Shown here in pieces: positions 1 to 9,344 of a stretch of DNA of 64,000 nucleotides. The notes beneath the pieces are model-generated. The model did not search any database. It had not been told where the DNA came from and was given only the letters and a program-made list of their open reading frames with translations. Position numbers and translations under genes: made by a program. Positions within the stretch are counted from its first letter, which is position 1, and each line of letters begins with the position of its first letter. Source of the stretch: Synechocystis sp. PCC 6714 (lineage in GTDB: Bacteria; Cyanobacteriota; Cyanobacteriia; Cyanobacteriales; Microcystaceae); NCBI RefSeq assembly GCF_000478825.2, contig NZ_CP007542.1, positions 3,162,001-3,226,000 on the forward strand, in the 5' to 3' direction.

Positions 1-2196
1 CCTTTCCAGCAAGCAGAAATTATCACTCGTTTGCAATTACGACTCAAACTATACCAAGCAAACCAAGCCCTACTCCAAAAGAACCAAGAATTAGAAGAAC
101 AAATTCAAAAAACAGAACGGGCCCAGGCAGCTTTAATGCAATCAGAAATTAACTTTACCGTTGCCTTTAACCAAAGCCCTGATCCCATTTTTATTTATGG
201 CTGTAGTAGTGGCTGCATCATGGATGTTAACCAGCAATTTTGTCGGTTCTTTGGTCTAAATAAGCAGGACTTAGTGGGGATAAGTCGTCAACAGTTTTAT
301 TTCTGGGCTGATGAGCAACAAAGGCAAAGTTTTTTAAGGGACTTATTATTGTGGCAAAAAGATAGCCAGCTCAAGTTTAAAAATCGCGAAGTGGAAGTGT
401 ATGATCATGAAAAACAAATTCGAACGATGCTACTGTCTGGGGAGCCAATAGAATTTAACCAGGTGGATTGTTTGCTATTTGTTATGCGGGACATCACCGA
501 ACGAAGAAAAGCAGAAAAACAGCTAAAAATCCTTTCCCAAGCCTGTGAGCAAAGCCCCGCTTCCATTGTCATTACCGATGTTGAGGGAAATATTACTTAT
601 GTCAATCCCAAGTTTGAGGAAATTTCTGGTTATAGCATGGAAGAGGTATTAGGGTGCAACCCGAGAATTTTAAAATCCGGTGATAAAACCAAAGATGATT
701 ATGAATTTATGTGGCACACTTTGGCCGCCGGTCGCAATTGGCATGGGGAGTTCCATAACCGCAGAAAAAATGGCGAATTGTATTGGGAAAGAGCTTCTAT
801 TTCTGCTATTTGTGATCAACAAGGCATTATCACCCACTATGTGGCTGTTAAGGAGGATATTACCAAAGAAAAACAACAAACAGCAGCCCTCTTTCACCAG
901 GCCCATTATGATCATTTAACCGGTTTGCCTAACCGTATTTTGGCCAAAGATCGTCTCCAGCAAGCGATTGAATCAGCCCTGCGCCATAAGCATTTAGTCG
1001 GCTTAATGTTTTTGGATTTGGACAATTTTAAAAAGGTCAATGACACCCTTGGCCATGATGGAGGGGACCAGTTGCTAGTGGAGGTATCGGAAAGACTACA
1101 AAGGGCCCTGCGTCAAACCGATACGGTGGCCCGTTTGGGGGGTGATGAATTTCTCATCATCCTTGACCAGGTTTCCCACAGTCGTAAGTTAATGGCGATC
1201 GCCCAGCGATTGTTAGGGGTGATGCGACAACCGGTCAATTTGCAAGGTACGGAATTTTTTGTCCACGGCAGCATTGGTATTACTGTATTTCCCGATGATG
1301 GTCTCCAGGCCAATGTGCTGTTACGGAATGCGGACACTGCTATGTATGCGGCCAAGGTGGCCGGGCGGAATATGTTTCGTTTTTTCACCCCCCACATGAA
1401 TCAGGCGGCCCAAAAGAGAATGGCGATGGAGTCGGAGTTACGACAGGCCTTATCATCCCAGGAATTTAAAATTTTCTATCAGCCCATTGTCAACCTCGAA
1501 TCGGGGAAAATTGTCGGAGCAGAGGCCCTAATGCGCTGGCATAATCAGCACCTGGGGCTAGTGCCGCCGGATCAATTCATTCCCATGGCGGAAGAAGTGG
1601 GCTTAATTGTCGAGTTGGGGGAATGGTTGTTAGACCATGTCTGTCGTCAGGTGGCCCATTGGCATGTCCTATTAGACGATGAATTTTTCTGGCTATCGGT
1701 TAATGTTTCGCCGAGGCAGTTAAAGGATAGCTATTTTACTACTATTCTGCGGGAGTTTTTGCAACGTTATCAAGTGCGCCCAGAGTGGTTAGAACTGGAA
1801 ATTACGGAAAATTTAATCCTAGAAGAAAATAGCGATCTCTTAAAAAATTTAAGCGATCTAGAACAGGAAAATATTGCCCTTTCCCTAGATGATTTTGGTA
1901 CAGGCTACAGTTCTTTAAACTATTTGCGTAAGTTTAACTTTAATTCCCTCAAAATTGATCGTTGCTTCGTGGAATTGTTGCCCCAGGACAATAATACTGG
2001 CGGTTTGGTGCGGGCAATTATTGCTATGGCTCACCATCTAGGACTTAAGGTGATTGCCGAAGGCATTGAAACCTCAGCCCAGTGGAATTTTCTCCGGGCG
2101 GAAGGCTGTGACTATGGCCAAGGCTATCTATTCAGTCCGGCGATCGCCGTGGAAGAATGGGAAAGCCTGTGGCAGAAGCAACCGTTCTCCCCCTGA
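1..2196 (+). CDS. Response-regulator-like PAS-PAS-GGDEF-EAL protein, 5' end missing
   Basis: Cyclic-di-GMP synthesis/breakdown protein whose start lies outside the window. The frame is open from base 1 and begins in what looks like the last helix of a receiver domain (Pro-Phe, then a glutamine-rich coiled stretch to about base 140), so the full gene is probably a response regulator. Two PAS domains follow (about 140-510 and 530-860). The GGDEF domain has an intact RLGGDEF near 1133 and an RxxD inhibitory site five residues before it. The EAL domain keeps EALMRW (about 1520), the Asn of SVNVSPRQ, EITE, DDFGTGYS, LKIDR and AEGIET. Both catalytic halves therefore look competent, and which activity dominates cannot be read from sequence. 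A TTG at 31 is an artefactual start, because the frame continues upstream. The protein is probably cytosolic; no membrane segment is seen. Confidence 0.9.
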   Translation, partial: PFQQAEIITRLQLRLKLYQANQALLQKNQELEEQIQKTERAQAALMQSEINFTVAFNQSPDPIFIYGCSSGCIMDVNQQFCRFFGLNKQDLVGISRQQFYFWADEQQRQSFLRDLLLWQKDSQLKFKNREVEVYDHEKQIRTMLLSGEPIEFNQVDCLLFVMRDITERRKAEKQLKILSQACEQSPASIVITDVEGNITYVNPKFEEISGYSMEEVLGCNPRILKSGDKTKDDYEFMWHTLAAGRNWHGEFHNRRKNGELYWERASISAICDQQGIITHYVAVKEDITKEKQQTAALFHQAHYDHLTGLPNRILAKDRLQQAIESALRHKHLVGLMFLDLDNFKKVNDTLGHDGGDQLLVEVSERLQRALRQTDTVARLGGDEFLIILDQVSHSRKLMAIAQRLLGVMRQPVNLQGTEFFVHGSIGITVFPDDGLQANVLLRNADTAMYAAKVAGRNMFRFFTPHMNQAAQKRMAMESELRQALSSQEFKIFYQPIVNLESGKIVGAEALMRWHNQHLGLVPPDQFIPMAEEVGLIVELGEWLLDHVCRQVAHWHVLLDDEFFWLSVNVSPRQLKDSYFTTILREFLQRYQVRPEWLELEITENLILEENSDLLKNLSDLEQENIALSLDDFGTGYSSLNYLRKFNFNSLKIDRCFVELLPQDNNTGGLVRAIIAMAHHLGLKVIAEGIETSAQWNFLRAEGCDYGQGYLFSPAIAVEEWESLWQKQPFSP

Positions 2197-2282
2197 TTCC
2201 GGTAGGATGGGATCAGCCAAAATCCGGGGTGAAGTTCTGGGTTATCGGCCTAGTTGGATTAGCTTGAGGGGGAAGGGGAGCC

Positions 2283-3740
2283 ATGGTGCAACCAGCTTTA
2301 GAAATGGGGTTCAAAACTTTCTTGAAAAAGCCCTTTGTGGTGGGAGGAATTAGCCTATCGGTCTTGCTTTGGTTTTGGTCTGCTAGCCACCCTGCCCAGC
2401 AACCATGGCAACAGTGGGAGTTATGGATTTTATCTGGTTTAGGATTAGTTATTTGGCGATGGCGGCGGCGTCCCAACACCATTCTCCAGCGGTGGCAACC
2501 ATTAACCCCAGAGATGTTGCAAGGGGCAATCGCCCATGGGGAAAAGTTACTAGCTCGTCGTCAGGCCCAGGCACCGGATTTGAACCTGGAAGATTTGGCC
2601 CAAAAACTGAAAGCATTGCAACAGCTGGAACCCCAACCCCAAGTATTAAACGGCATCGTATTGGGGGAAAAACGCAGCGGTAAAACTAGTCTCTTAAACC
2701 TACTCCCCTCCCAGTTAGCCCAGGATAAAGGGCAAGGGTCTTTAACCCTTAATTGGCAAGTGGTGGCAGCGGAAACCCCTCCGGAAACTATGGCGGAGCT
2801 GATGACAGAGGCCCATTGGGTCTTGGTGCTGACCACGGGGGATTTGACCGGCGCCCAGTGGCAGGTGTTGGAGTTTCTACAAGCCCACCATCACCATTGG
2901 CAATTACTGTTCAACAAGCAGGACATTTACGCTGATGGCGATCGCCAAACCCTCTGGGATCAGCTACAACATCAAGTCAATCAGTTGGAGAACCCCCACC
3001 CAGTTATTCCCATTAGTACTGCCCCCCAACCAATTCAAATCCGTCGCTGTTTAGCGGATGGAGAATGGGAAACTGATCAGCAAGTTCCAGAGCCCAACCT
3101 TGGTGACTTGGTAACCCAATTGCAACAGCGGGCTACGGAACACTGGGAATCCCTAGTGCTGGGTCTGCAATGGCGGCGCTGTCAGAGCATTGAACGACAG
3201 GCGGAAGAACGTTGGCGGGAAAATCGACGGGCATTGGCCCTGCCTTTGGTGGAACAGGCCCAATGGTTAGCGGCGGGCACGGCTTTAGTTAATCCAGTGG
3301 CGAATTTGGATCTCCTCACGGCGATCGCCATTAATGGTCAACTGGTGTGGGATTTGGGGGAACTATACCACCAAAAAGTTTCCCTCTCCCAAGCCCAAAC
3401 GGTGGCCAAAGAGATGGGAGAAATTTTAATTAAGCTAGGCATGGTGGAACTCTCTACCCAAGCCCTGGGGGCATTGCTCAAAAGTCAGCCCCTCACCTAC
3501 CTGGCCGGGGGAGCTCTCCAGGGATTGAGTGCTGCCTACCTCACCCGCATTGCCGGTTTAAGCTTGATCACTTTCCTGGAAAGTCAAAGCCCCGACCTGA
3601 GTGAGCCCCAATGGGATTGGCAGAAGCTGAGCGCTGTGGTCAAACAAACTTTTGAACAGAATCAGCGGCGGGCAGTATTACAGGGCTTTTTCCACCATGC
3701 TCGACAGCAATTAAATCCGGTAAGTCCGGCATCTGTTTAA
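2283..3740 (+). CDS. DUF697-type membrane-associated GTPase
   Basis: A 485-residue protein of the cyanobacterial GTPase/DUF697 (YcjF-like) group. The N-terminus carries two short hydrophobic stretches (about residues 18-35 and 45-60) followed by a basic WRWRRRP motif, which suggests membrane attachment. A P-loop, GEKRSGKTSL, sits near residue 128, and FNKQD near residue 210 fits the NKxD base-recognition motif of G proteins. The last 170 residues are hydrophobic and alanine/leucine-rich (LDLLTAIAINGQLVWDLG, GGALQGLSAAYLTRIAG), as in DUF697. The gene begins 86 bp after the GGDEF-EAL gene and converges with the ABC ATPase gene. The cellular role of this family is not settled. The ATG at 2283 was chosen as the first start in a clean frame. 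Confidence 0.75.
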   Translation: MVQPALEMGFKTFLKKPFVVGGISLSVLLWFWSASHPAQQPWQQWELWILSGLGLVIWRWRRRPNTILQRWQPLTPEMLQGAIAHGEKLLARRQAQAPDLNLEDLAQKLKALQQLEPQPQVLNGIVLGEKRSGKTSLLNLLPSQLAQDKGQGSLTLNWQVVAAETPPETMAELMTEAHWVLVLTTGDLTGAQWQVLEFLQAHHHHWQLLFNKQDIYADGDRQTLWDQLQHQVNQLENPHPVIPISTAPQPIQIRRCLADGEWETDQQVPEPNLGDLVTQLQQRATEHWESLVLGLQWRRCQSIERQAEERWRENRRALALPLVEQAQWLAAGTALVNPVANLDLLTAIAINGQLVWDLGELYHQKVSLSQAQTVAKEMGEILIKLGMVELSTQALGALLKSQPLTYLAGGALQGLSAAYLTRIAGLSLITFLESQSPDLSEPQWDWQKLSAVVKQTFEQNQRRAVLQGFFHHARQQLNPVSPASV

Positions 3741-3749
3741 ATTAACTTT

Positions 3750-4760
3750 TTAGGCCTGCGCCCCTCCATTATCCCCATTCCCTGGGGAAAATTCCCTTTG
3801 CTCTTCCGCCTCCTCTATCCCCTCGTTGGTGATGAGATTCAAAAATACGTCTTCCAAAGTAGGACGTAGCCGCTGCATTTCGTACAAATGCCAACCCTGA
3901 CCAACGATCGCCTGGGCCAATTGTTGGCCAAGTTCCTCCGGTCTGTCACTGCGTACCAAAACTTGCCACCGTTCCTGTTGTTGGGGATGGATTTTAGTTT
4001 GCACTTCCCCCACACCGGCCAACGAACCTAAACAAGCGGCGATCGCCGTTCCCTCTGCCCCGGCAACTTCCAATTGATAACTGAGATTACCCCTGAGATC
4101 CGCCAATAAATTATCGGGGGTATTGGTGGCCACCACCCGACCTTGGTTAATAATGGTCACCCGGTCACAGGTCATGCTGACCTCGGGCAGAATATGGGTA
4201 GAGAGGATAATGGTATGGTCCTGGGCCAGGCTTTTGATTAAATTACGCACCTCAATAATTTGCTTAGGATCTAGTCCCACAGTGGGTTCATCCAAAATAA
4301 TTACCGCCGGATCGTGAACAATGGCCTGGGCAATGCCCACCCGTTGCTTAAACCCCTTGGACAACTTACGAATCAGAACTTTTCTTTTTTCCGTTAGCTG
4401 GCACCTTTCAATGGCCCAGTCCACCCGCTGACGGCGATCGCCTGGGGTTACCCCTTTAATGCTGGCCACAAAGCGCAAAAAACTTTCCACAGTCATATCC
4501 CCGTAGAGAGGAGGATTTTCCGGTAGATAACCAATGCGTTTACGCACTGCTAAGGATTGTTCATGGACATCAAACCCCGCTACCCTTACGGTGCCAGTGG
4601 TGGCAGGAATGTAGCCCGCCAGAATACGCATGGTGGTGGTTTTTCCCGCTCCATTGGGGCCCAAAAAACCCAGAATTTCACCCTTTTGCACCGAAAAGTC
4701 CACATCCTGGATGGCGGTGGTGGAACCATAAACTTTGCTGAGATGTTCAACCTCAATCAT
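3750..4760 (-). CDS. ABC-2 type transporter ATP-binding protein
   Basis: Cytosolic ATPase subunit of an ABC-2 type exporter. The order is Walker A (LGPNGAGKTTTM), Q-loop region (GYLPENPPLYGDMTVESFL), an LSKGFKQRVGIAQAIV signature, Walker B with DEPTVGLDP and a switch His in LSTHIL. A C-terminal regulatory region of about 110 residues follows, which is common in the CcmA/GldA-like group. I start at the ATG at 4760 (MIEVEHLSKVYGS), which matches the family N-terminus; a start 15 bases upstream is also open. No permease gene is adjacent, so its membrane partner must be encoded elsewhere. The substrate is unknown. It lies 54 bp downstream of the phosphoketolase-like gene on the same strand. Confidence 0.85.
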   Translation of the reverse strand: MIEVEHLSKVYGSTTAIQDVDFSVQKGEILGFLGPNGAGKTTTMRILAGYIPATTGTVRVAGFDVHEQSLAVRKRIGYLPENPPLYGDMTVESFLRFVASIKGVTPGDRRQRVDWAIERCQLTEKRKVLIRKLSKGFKQRVGIAQAIVHDPAVIILDEPTVGLDPKQIIEVRNLIKSLAQDHTIILSTHILPEVSMTCDRVTIINQGRVVATNTPDNLLADLRGNLSYQLEVAGAEGTAIAACLGSLAGVGEVQTKIHPQQQERWQVLVRSDRPEELGQQLAQAIVGQGWHLYEMQRLRPTLEDVFLNLITNEGIEEAEEQREFSPGNGDNGGAQA

Positions 4761-4814
4761 GGCGGAGGAGACCAATAAACAACTTGGGTATATTGTGGCA
4801 ATGTTTTGCCATCC

Positions 4815-7007
4815 CTAACCCAGTAACGCTTTAGCCCGATCGCCAAAGGCCTGGGCGGTCAGACCGTTATAGCCCATCAGTTGTCCAGCACTGGCGGTGG
4901 TTTCCCCCCGTTTCCAGGCAAATAAATCCCTGGGGCAAGCACTGCGGAGCAGAACCGGTTCCAACATAGCCCCACTGCCGCCGGTCACCCCAATCAACGC
5001 ATCACCACCAAACATTGCGGCAAATTCTGCATCACTCAAAAAGCCACCGTCCGCTTCGGAACAATCCTGCCATTGCACATCGGTGGGACGATATAGCCGC
5101 CGGGGGTTGATCACCGAAATTACTTTGACACCGTAGCCTTCACTTTCCAATTGACTGGCCGCCTCTAATACGGGAATTAAAGTCATATCGCCAATCACAG
5201 CAAAAACAATGGTTTTGGATCCGGTACTACTGTGCATTACAATGCCACCCTTTTCTAACCCTTCACGGTTTTGTGCAAATGTGGTGCGGATGGGCAAAGG
5301 AGACTTACTGGCGGTGATGGGAATGCCCTTATTGCTAGTGGTCAATGCCCAGTCATAGCAAACCTGAATACCATTAGCGTCACAGGGGAAGAGGGGAAAA
5401 ATATTGCCATTCCGCATCATGGCGGCAAAATAATTCTCAATTTCTGGCCGTTGGTGGGTCCAACCGTTGCGTCCTTGCTCCAACGCTCCCGCCGTAAACA
5501 GGGTAATGGTGGAAGGGGTGGGCCGGCGTAATTCTGCCATGGCTTGGGTCACCGTCTGCCAAATGGGCAAACCGTTAATGGCAAAGGATTCGTAGGAACA
5601 CCAAAGGGTGCGGCCCCCAAATAGGGCTTGGGCGGCGGCCAGACCGGCGCAGGCATCTTCACTCAGGGGTTCGTAAACTTGGCCGTTAGGTTGTTGAAAA
5701 TAATCTTCATCCACCGTGGGATGGACAATTTTTAGCCCGACGTTGATGTTATTGATGCCGGAAGCGGCGTTCCCGTCGGCGTTGGTAACCACAAAATTGG
5801 TATCTTGCTTACCCACGTGGACCACTAATTCTCCCATAGCAGTGGTGGCTACTTGTTTGTCATCGAGGGAAAATTCCTTCAGGGGCAGAGTGCCTAAATC
5901 CGCTAGGGGGAGCACCGATTCCGTCACTACGGTTTCAGCCGCTGGGCCACCATGGGAACGCTCAAAATTAGTCCTTACCAATTGCCAAGCTTCTGGAGAT
6001 AAAGCCCGTTCCTGTAGAGCAGAAACGATATAGTCCTTGTCTAAACTGTCGCCGGGGTAAAGGTTGTGGGATTTAGCTCCGGATTTGTGGACCCCGGCCC
6101 CTTTTAGTTGTTTAACAATTAGGACAGTTAACGTGCCTCCCAAGGCCGCTTTGGCCGCTTTATCGGTGGCTTCTAACACCGCTTGGGTAAAGGCTAGGCG
6201 TTGCTTAAAGGAAAATTTGGTGCTGTCAACAAAATCCCCGTCTTGATTGCTGTCGTCAAAATCCTTGGCGTTGATCAGAATGACATTTTTAAAACCGTTA
6301 CCCTGCCAGTAGTTAACCATGGCTTCATTGCTCTGGGTGGAAACCATGCTGTGGTGCTCTTGGCTAAAACCGTTCCACACCAGAATGGGTAGGAAATTGG
6401 TGACCTGGGGATAGGCAGTGTGAAAATGACCAAAACTGCTCATGATGTAGGGTTCCCCCAAACCCCCATCTCCAATAGTGACTGGGAATAATACGCCGGG
6501 ATGAAGTTTTGCCCCAGCCATGGCGAAATGTTGCCCCTGGCCCAAGGGCCCCGCCGGAGCTAGTAAACCGGGAATTTGTCCTGAGAGGTGACCCAATAGG
6601 CCGTGCATTTCCCGGAATCGATCGCCAAGGTCTTGGACATTATTAATCCCCATAGCTTCCAGGGAACGATCCAAAAACATGGTGCTGTAAAAACCGGGGG
6701 CATGGTGGCCCACTTCCGTCACTGTATTTTTGTAGCCCAACATAACTAGGGAGGCGATCGCCTCTGCAATACTGGCAAAACCGCCGGGGTGGCCCGATTC
6801 CTTACTAGCGGTGGTTTGTAGAGTTAAATATCTGAGGGCATCCGCCGCCAATAATGTTTGATACACCGCCTGGGGATCACTGGCAGAACCGATGGCTTTT
6901 TCTCCACTGGCGATCGCCGTTTCCTGGCCGTAACGATCAAAATCCGGCAGGTTTTCACCGAAAAAGCGAATTCCTTGGCAAAAAGCAGGGTGGGCGGCAA
7001 CGGTCAT
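4815..7007 (-). CDS. Phosphoketolase/transketolase-family thiamine-diphosphate enzyme (sll0529 type)
   Basis: A 730-residue TPP-dependent enzyme related to phosphoketolases. The N-terminal half has the pyrophosphate-domain features ASKESGHPGG, GHLSGQIPGLL, GQGQHFAMAGAKLHPG and the thiamine/metal motif GDGGLGEPYIMSSFGHFH. The C-terminal part has the pyrimidine domain (TNADGNAASGIN, CSYESFAINGLPIWQ) and a transketolase-C-like end. Canonical phosphoketolases split xylulose-5-P or fructose-6-P into acetyl-P plus a sugar phosphate. This protein is about 70-90 residues shorter than those and diverges in sequence, so the exact substrate is not established from reading. From memory, PCC 6803 has a second phosphoketolase-like gene, sll0529, of this size next to the same S2P protease gene. 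A single-gene unit or a pair with the ABC ATPase downstream is possible. Confidence 0.75.
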   Translation of the reverse strand: MTVAAHPAFCQGIRFFGENLPDFDRYGQETAIASGEKAIGSASDPQAVYQTLLAADALRYLTLQTTASKESGHPGGFASIAEAIASLVMLGYKNTVTEVGHHAPGFYSTMFLDRSLEAMGINNVQDLGDRFREMHGLLGHLSGQIPGLLAPAGPLGQGQHFAMAGAKLHPGVLFPVTIGDGGLGEPYIMSSFGHFHTAYPQVTNFLPILVWNGFSQEHHSMVSTQSNEAMVNYWQGNGFKNVILINAKDFDDSNQDGDFVDSTKFSFKQRLAFTQAVLEATDKAAKAALGGTLTVLIVKQLKGAGVHKSGAKSHNLYPGDSLDKDYIVSALQERALSPEAWQLVRTNFERSHGGPAAETVVTESVLPLADLGTLPLKEFSLDDKQVATTAMGELVVHVGKQDTNFVVTNADGNAASGINNINVGLKIVHPTVDEDYFQQPNGQVYEPLSEDACAGLAAAQALFGGRTLWCSYESFAINGLPIWQTVTQAMAELRRPTPSTITLFTAGALEQGRNGWTHQRPEIENYFAAMMRNGNIFPLFPCDANGIQVCYDWALTTSNKGIPITASKSPLPIRTTFAQNREGLEKGGIVMHSSTGSKTIVFAVIGDMTLIPVLEAASQLESEGYGVKVISVINPRRLYRPTDVQWQDCSEADGGFLSDAEFAAMFGGDALIGVTGGSGAMLEPVLLRSACPRDLFAWKRGETTASAGQLMGYNGLTAQAFGDRAKALLG

Positions 7008-7217
7008 GGGGAAAGATCCTATTCCAGAGAAGAGTAGCGGTTGGGTCTAATTTTACCCCGTTGGGTAACACCAGATAATCCCCTATTCAACAACTAAAAA
7101 GAATTGAGAAAAGACTATGAATGCCCAATCCCAATCCTTGATTTTGAAATTCTGTTTGTAAATCCCCCTCACTGCTTAACTACTGTAATTACTGGGGGAA
7201 TTAGATTTCAGTGAATT

Positions 7218-8327
7218 CTACGCTGCCGAAGTTTGCAGACATTTAATAATGGAAGCTTTTTCCAATAATCCCACCACTTCCCCGGAGGGTTGCACCACCA
7301 ACAATTCCGACAGTTTTTGTTGGTCTAACAACTGGGCCACTTCAAACAAAGATTGGTTAGCGTTAACCGTGACCATTTGTTGGGGATATTGCATCAGGCT
7401 CTCCACTGTGACGTGGGGCCAGTCGGAAGTGGGTACATGTTTAATATCTTCCGTAGCTAGTACCCCCAGCAGTTGATTGTCGGCACCGATGATTAAGAAG
7501 CGTCGCCAGGGGGTTTTACCAATCACATAATCATTAGCAAATTCTCGAATGTTCAACCCAGCAGGGATGATGGGGCTGTTGGGAATGACCGCATCTTCCG
7601 CAGTAAAGGCTTCCATTTGATCTTTGACCTGGGCATTGCGGGCGGAGGAACCAGCATTTTGCAACAGGAACCAACCAATCAAAATGGTCCAGAAGCTACC
7701 AATGGGCAGAATATTCAAAATGCCTAAGCTACCAATGGCGATCGCCAACCAACCGAAACCTTGACCGACCCGACTGGCAACGAGAATACCTTTATTTTGA
7801 TTGCCTGTGATTTGCCAAACGATAGATTTGAGCACATTGCCCCCGTCCAACGGCAAACCGGGAATGAGGTTAAACAATGCTAAGGCAAGGTTAATCATGC
7901 CCAACAAGCCAATAATGGCCTGCCCCGGCACCGGCAAGGGAATCTGGGTACCAACTATGGTTAAAGCCAAAAACAAGAGTAAACTCACCGCTGGCCCGGC
8001 GATCGCCACCGCAAAAGCTTGCCAGGGGGTATTGGATTCCTTTTCTAAACTGGCTAGACCACCAAAGAGAAAGAGGGTGATGGATTTGACTTCAATGCCC
8101 TGGGCGATCGCCACTAAACTATGGCCCAACTCGTGGGCAACAACGGAAGCAAAGAGGAGTAAGGCTGTAATTAACCCTAAAATCCAGGGTGTGCCGCCGG
8201 AAAGTTGGGGAAAGCGGGCTAAGTCCTGGCCATAGCTCAGGGTCACCAATCCCAAGATTAAAAACCAGGATGGATTGACGTAAAAAGGAATGCCAAAGAG
8301 ACTGCCGACGCGGATATTGTTGTTCAT
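7218..8327 (-). CDS. Site-2 protease (M50) with C-terminal CBS domains
   Basis: Membrane metalloprotease of the SpoIVFB/S2P type that cuts substrates within the membrane. The zinc motif AHELGH is in the third hydrophobic segment, and the second metal/active-site motif NLIPGLPLDGG is about 90 residues later. Both sit in a hydrophobic domain of roughly six segments (residues 10-235). The tail (about residues 250-369) has two CBS-like repeats, ending VNANQSLFEVAQLLDQ and GEVVGLLEKASI, which may bind adenosyl ligands. I chose the ATG at 8327 (MNNNIRVGSLFGIPFYVNPSW), the usual start of this subfamily; the frame extends 10 residues further upstream. It is divergent from yggS. The substrate is unknown; anti-sigma factors are typical for the family. 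Confidence 0.88.
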   Translation of the reverse strand: MNNNIRVGSLFGIPFYVNPSWFLILGLVTLSYGQDLARFPQLSGGTPWILGLITALLLFASVVAHELGHSLVAIAQGIEVKSITLFLFGGLASLEKESNTPWQAFAVAIAGPAVSLLLFLALTIVGTQIPLPVPGQAIIGLLGMINLALALFNLIPGLPLDGGNVLKSIVWQITGNQNKGILVASRVGQGFGWLAIAIGSLGILNILPIGSFWTILIGWFLLQNAGSSARNAQVKDQMEAFTAEDAVIPNSPIIPAGLNIREFANDYVIGKTPWRRFLIIGADNQLLGVLATEDIKHVPTSDWPHVTVESLMQYPQQMVTVNANQSLFEVAQLLDQQKLSELLVVQPSGEVVGLLEKASIIKCLQTSAA

Positions 8328-8488
8328 AAACTGCCCCCCTACACTGAGGCTTAACATGAATTAATTGTAACGAGATGTTAAGAAAGCACCGATTGGGATA
8401 ACCGTCGGAGTTAGTTCGGTTAAGCACCGTTTCCCCAATTCACTTTAGGATCAAAGGCAGTCTGGCTCCTTTCTCTGTTAGCTTGCCC

Positions 8489-9142
8489 ATGTTTTCCCCC
8501 AGCGTTTACTCAGAAATTATCGCTACTCTTTCCCCCAGTGTAAGGTTAGTGGCGGTGACCAAAACCAAGGCGATCACAGACATCGAAGCGGCCTATGGGG
8601 CAGGCATCCGGGATTTTGCCGAAAGTCGTATCCAAGAGGCATTGCCAAAAATTACAGCTCTGACAAACTGCACCGATATTAACTGGCATTTTATTGGCCG
8701 TTTACAGAGTAACAAAGCCCGTAAGGTAGCGGAAAATTTTGCCTATATCCATTCCATTGATAATTTAGAGATCGCCGTCAAGTTGGATCGCATAGCTGGG
8801 GAGTTGAACAAATTTCCCCAGGGATTATTACAAGTCAAGTTACTGCCCGATGAGAATAAATCCGGCTGGACTAAGGAAGAATTAAAACTTGATTTGCCCC
8901 AACTGGAGCTATTACAAAATCTAAAAATTTGTGGCTTAATGACTATTTTGCCCCTCGGTCTTTCCCCTGGCGATCGCCAACAAACTTTCACCGAGTTAAA
9001 AAACTTAGCAAAAGAAATTAATCAAACATCAAACCTATCATTAACAGAATTATCCATGGGCATGTCCGGGGATTATCCCCAAGCCGTTGCCGCTGGAGCC
9101 ACCATGATCCGCCTCGGTACAATTCTCTTTGGCGATCGTTAG
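8489..9142 (+). CDS. YggS/PROSC family PLP homeostasis protein
   Basis: Single-domain pyridoxal-phosphate-binding protein that buffers free PLP. VAVTKTK near residue 22 holds the PLP lysine. FAESRIQEAL corresponds to the family's FGENYVQE region. HFIGRLQSNK matches the hallmark HFIGxLQxNK. MGMSGDYPQAVAAGATMIRLG is the phosphate-binding end. The length (217 residues from the ATG at 8489) is normal. A TTG two codons earlier is open, but the ATG fits better. The last third contains a HIP1 octamer at 8970. A decayed second copy of this gene lies at 15990-16346 in the same direction, so this intact copy forms the left border of a 7-kb island. Confidence 0.92.
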   Translation: MFSPSVYSEIIATLSPSVRLVAVTKTKAITDIEAAYGAGIRDFAESRIQEALPKITALTNCTDINWHFIGRLQSNKARKVAENFAYIHSIDNLEIAVKLDRIAGELNKFPQGLLQVKLLPDENKSGWTKEELKLDLPQLELLQNLKICGLMTILPLGLSPGDRQQTFTELKNLAKEINQTSNLSLTELSMGMSGDYPQAVAAGATMIRLGTILFGDR

Positions 9143-9344
9143 AAAATCAATCAGCAGTATGGTGTTTTTATATTCTAAATAAAGTCCTGGGAAGAGTTTT
9201 AGACCATTACTTAATCGGCACTAGCCTGGACATTTATTGCAATTTATAAAGCCTCTATCCCATGACGATTTTCCTACGTTACCCTAGGTATCAAGTCGGT
9301 CTTTCTACATTGCCAAATTAAACCCATAGGGAATTAAGCCAGTC

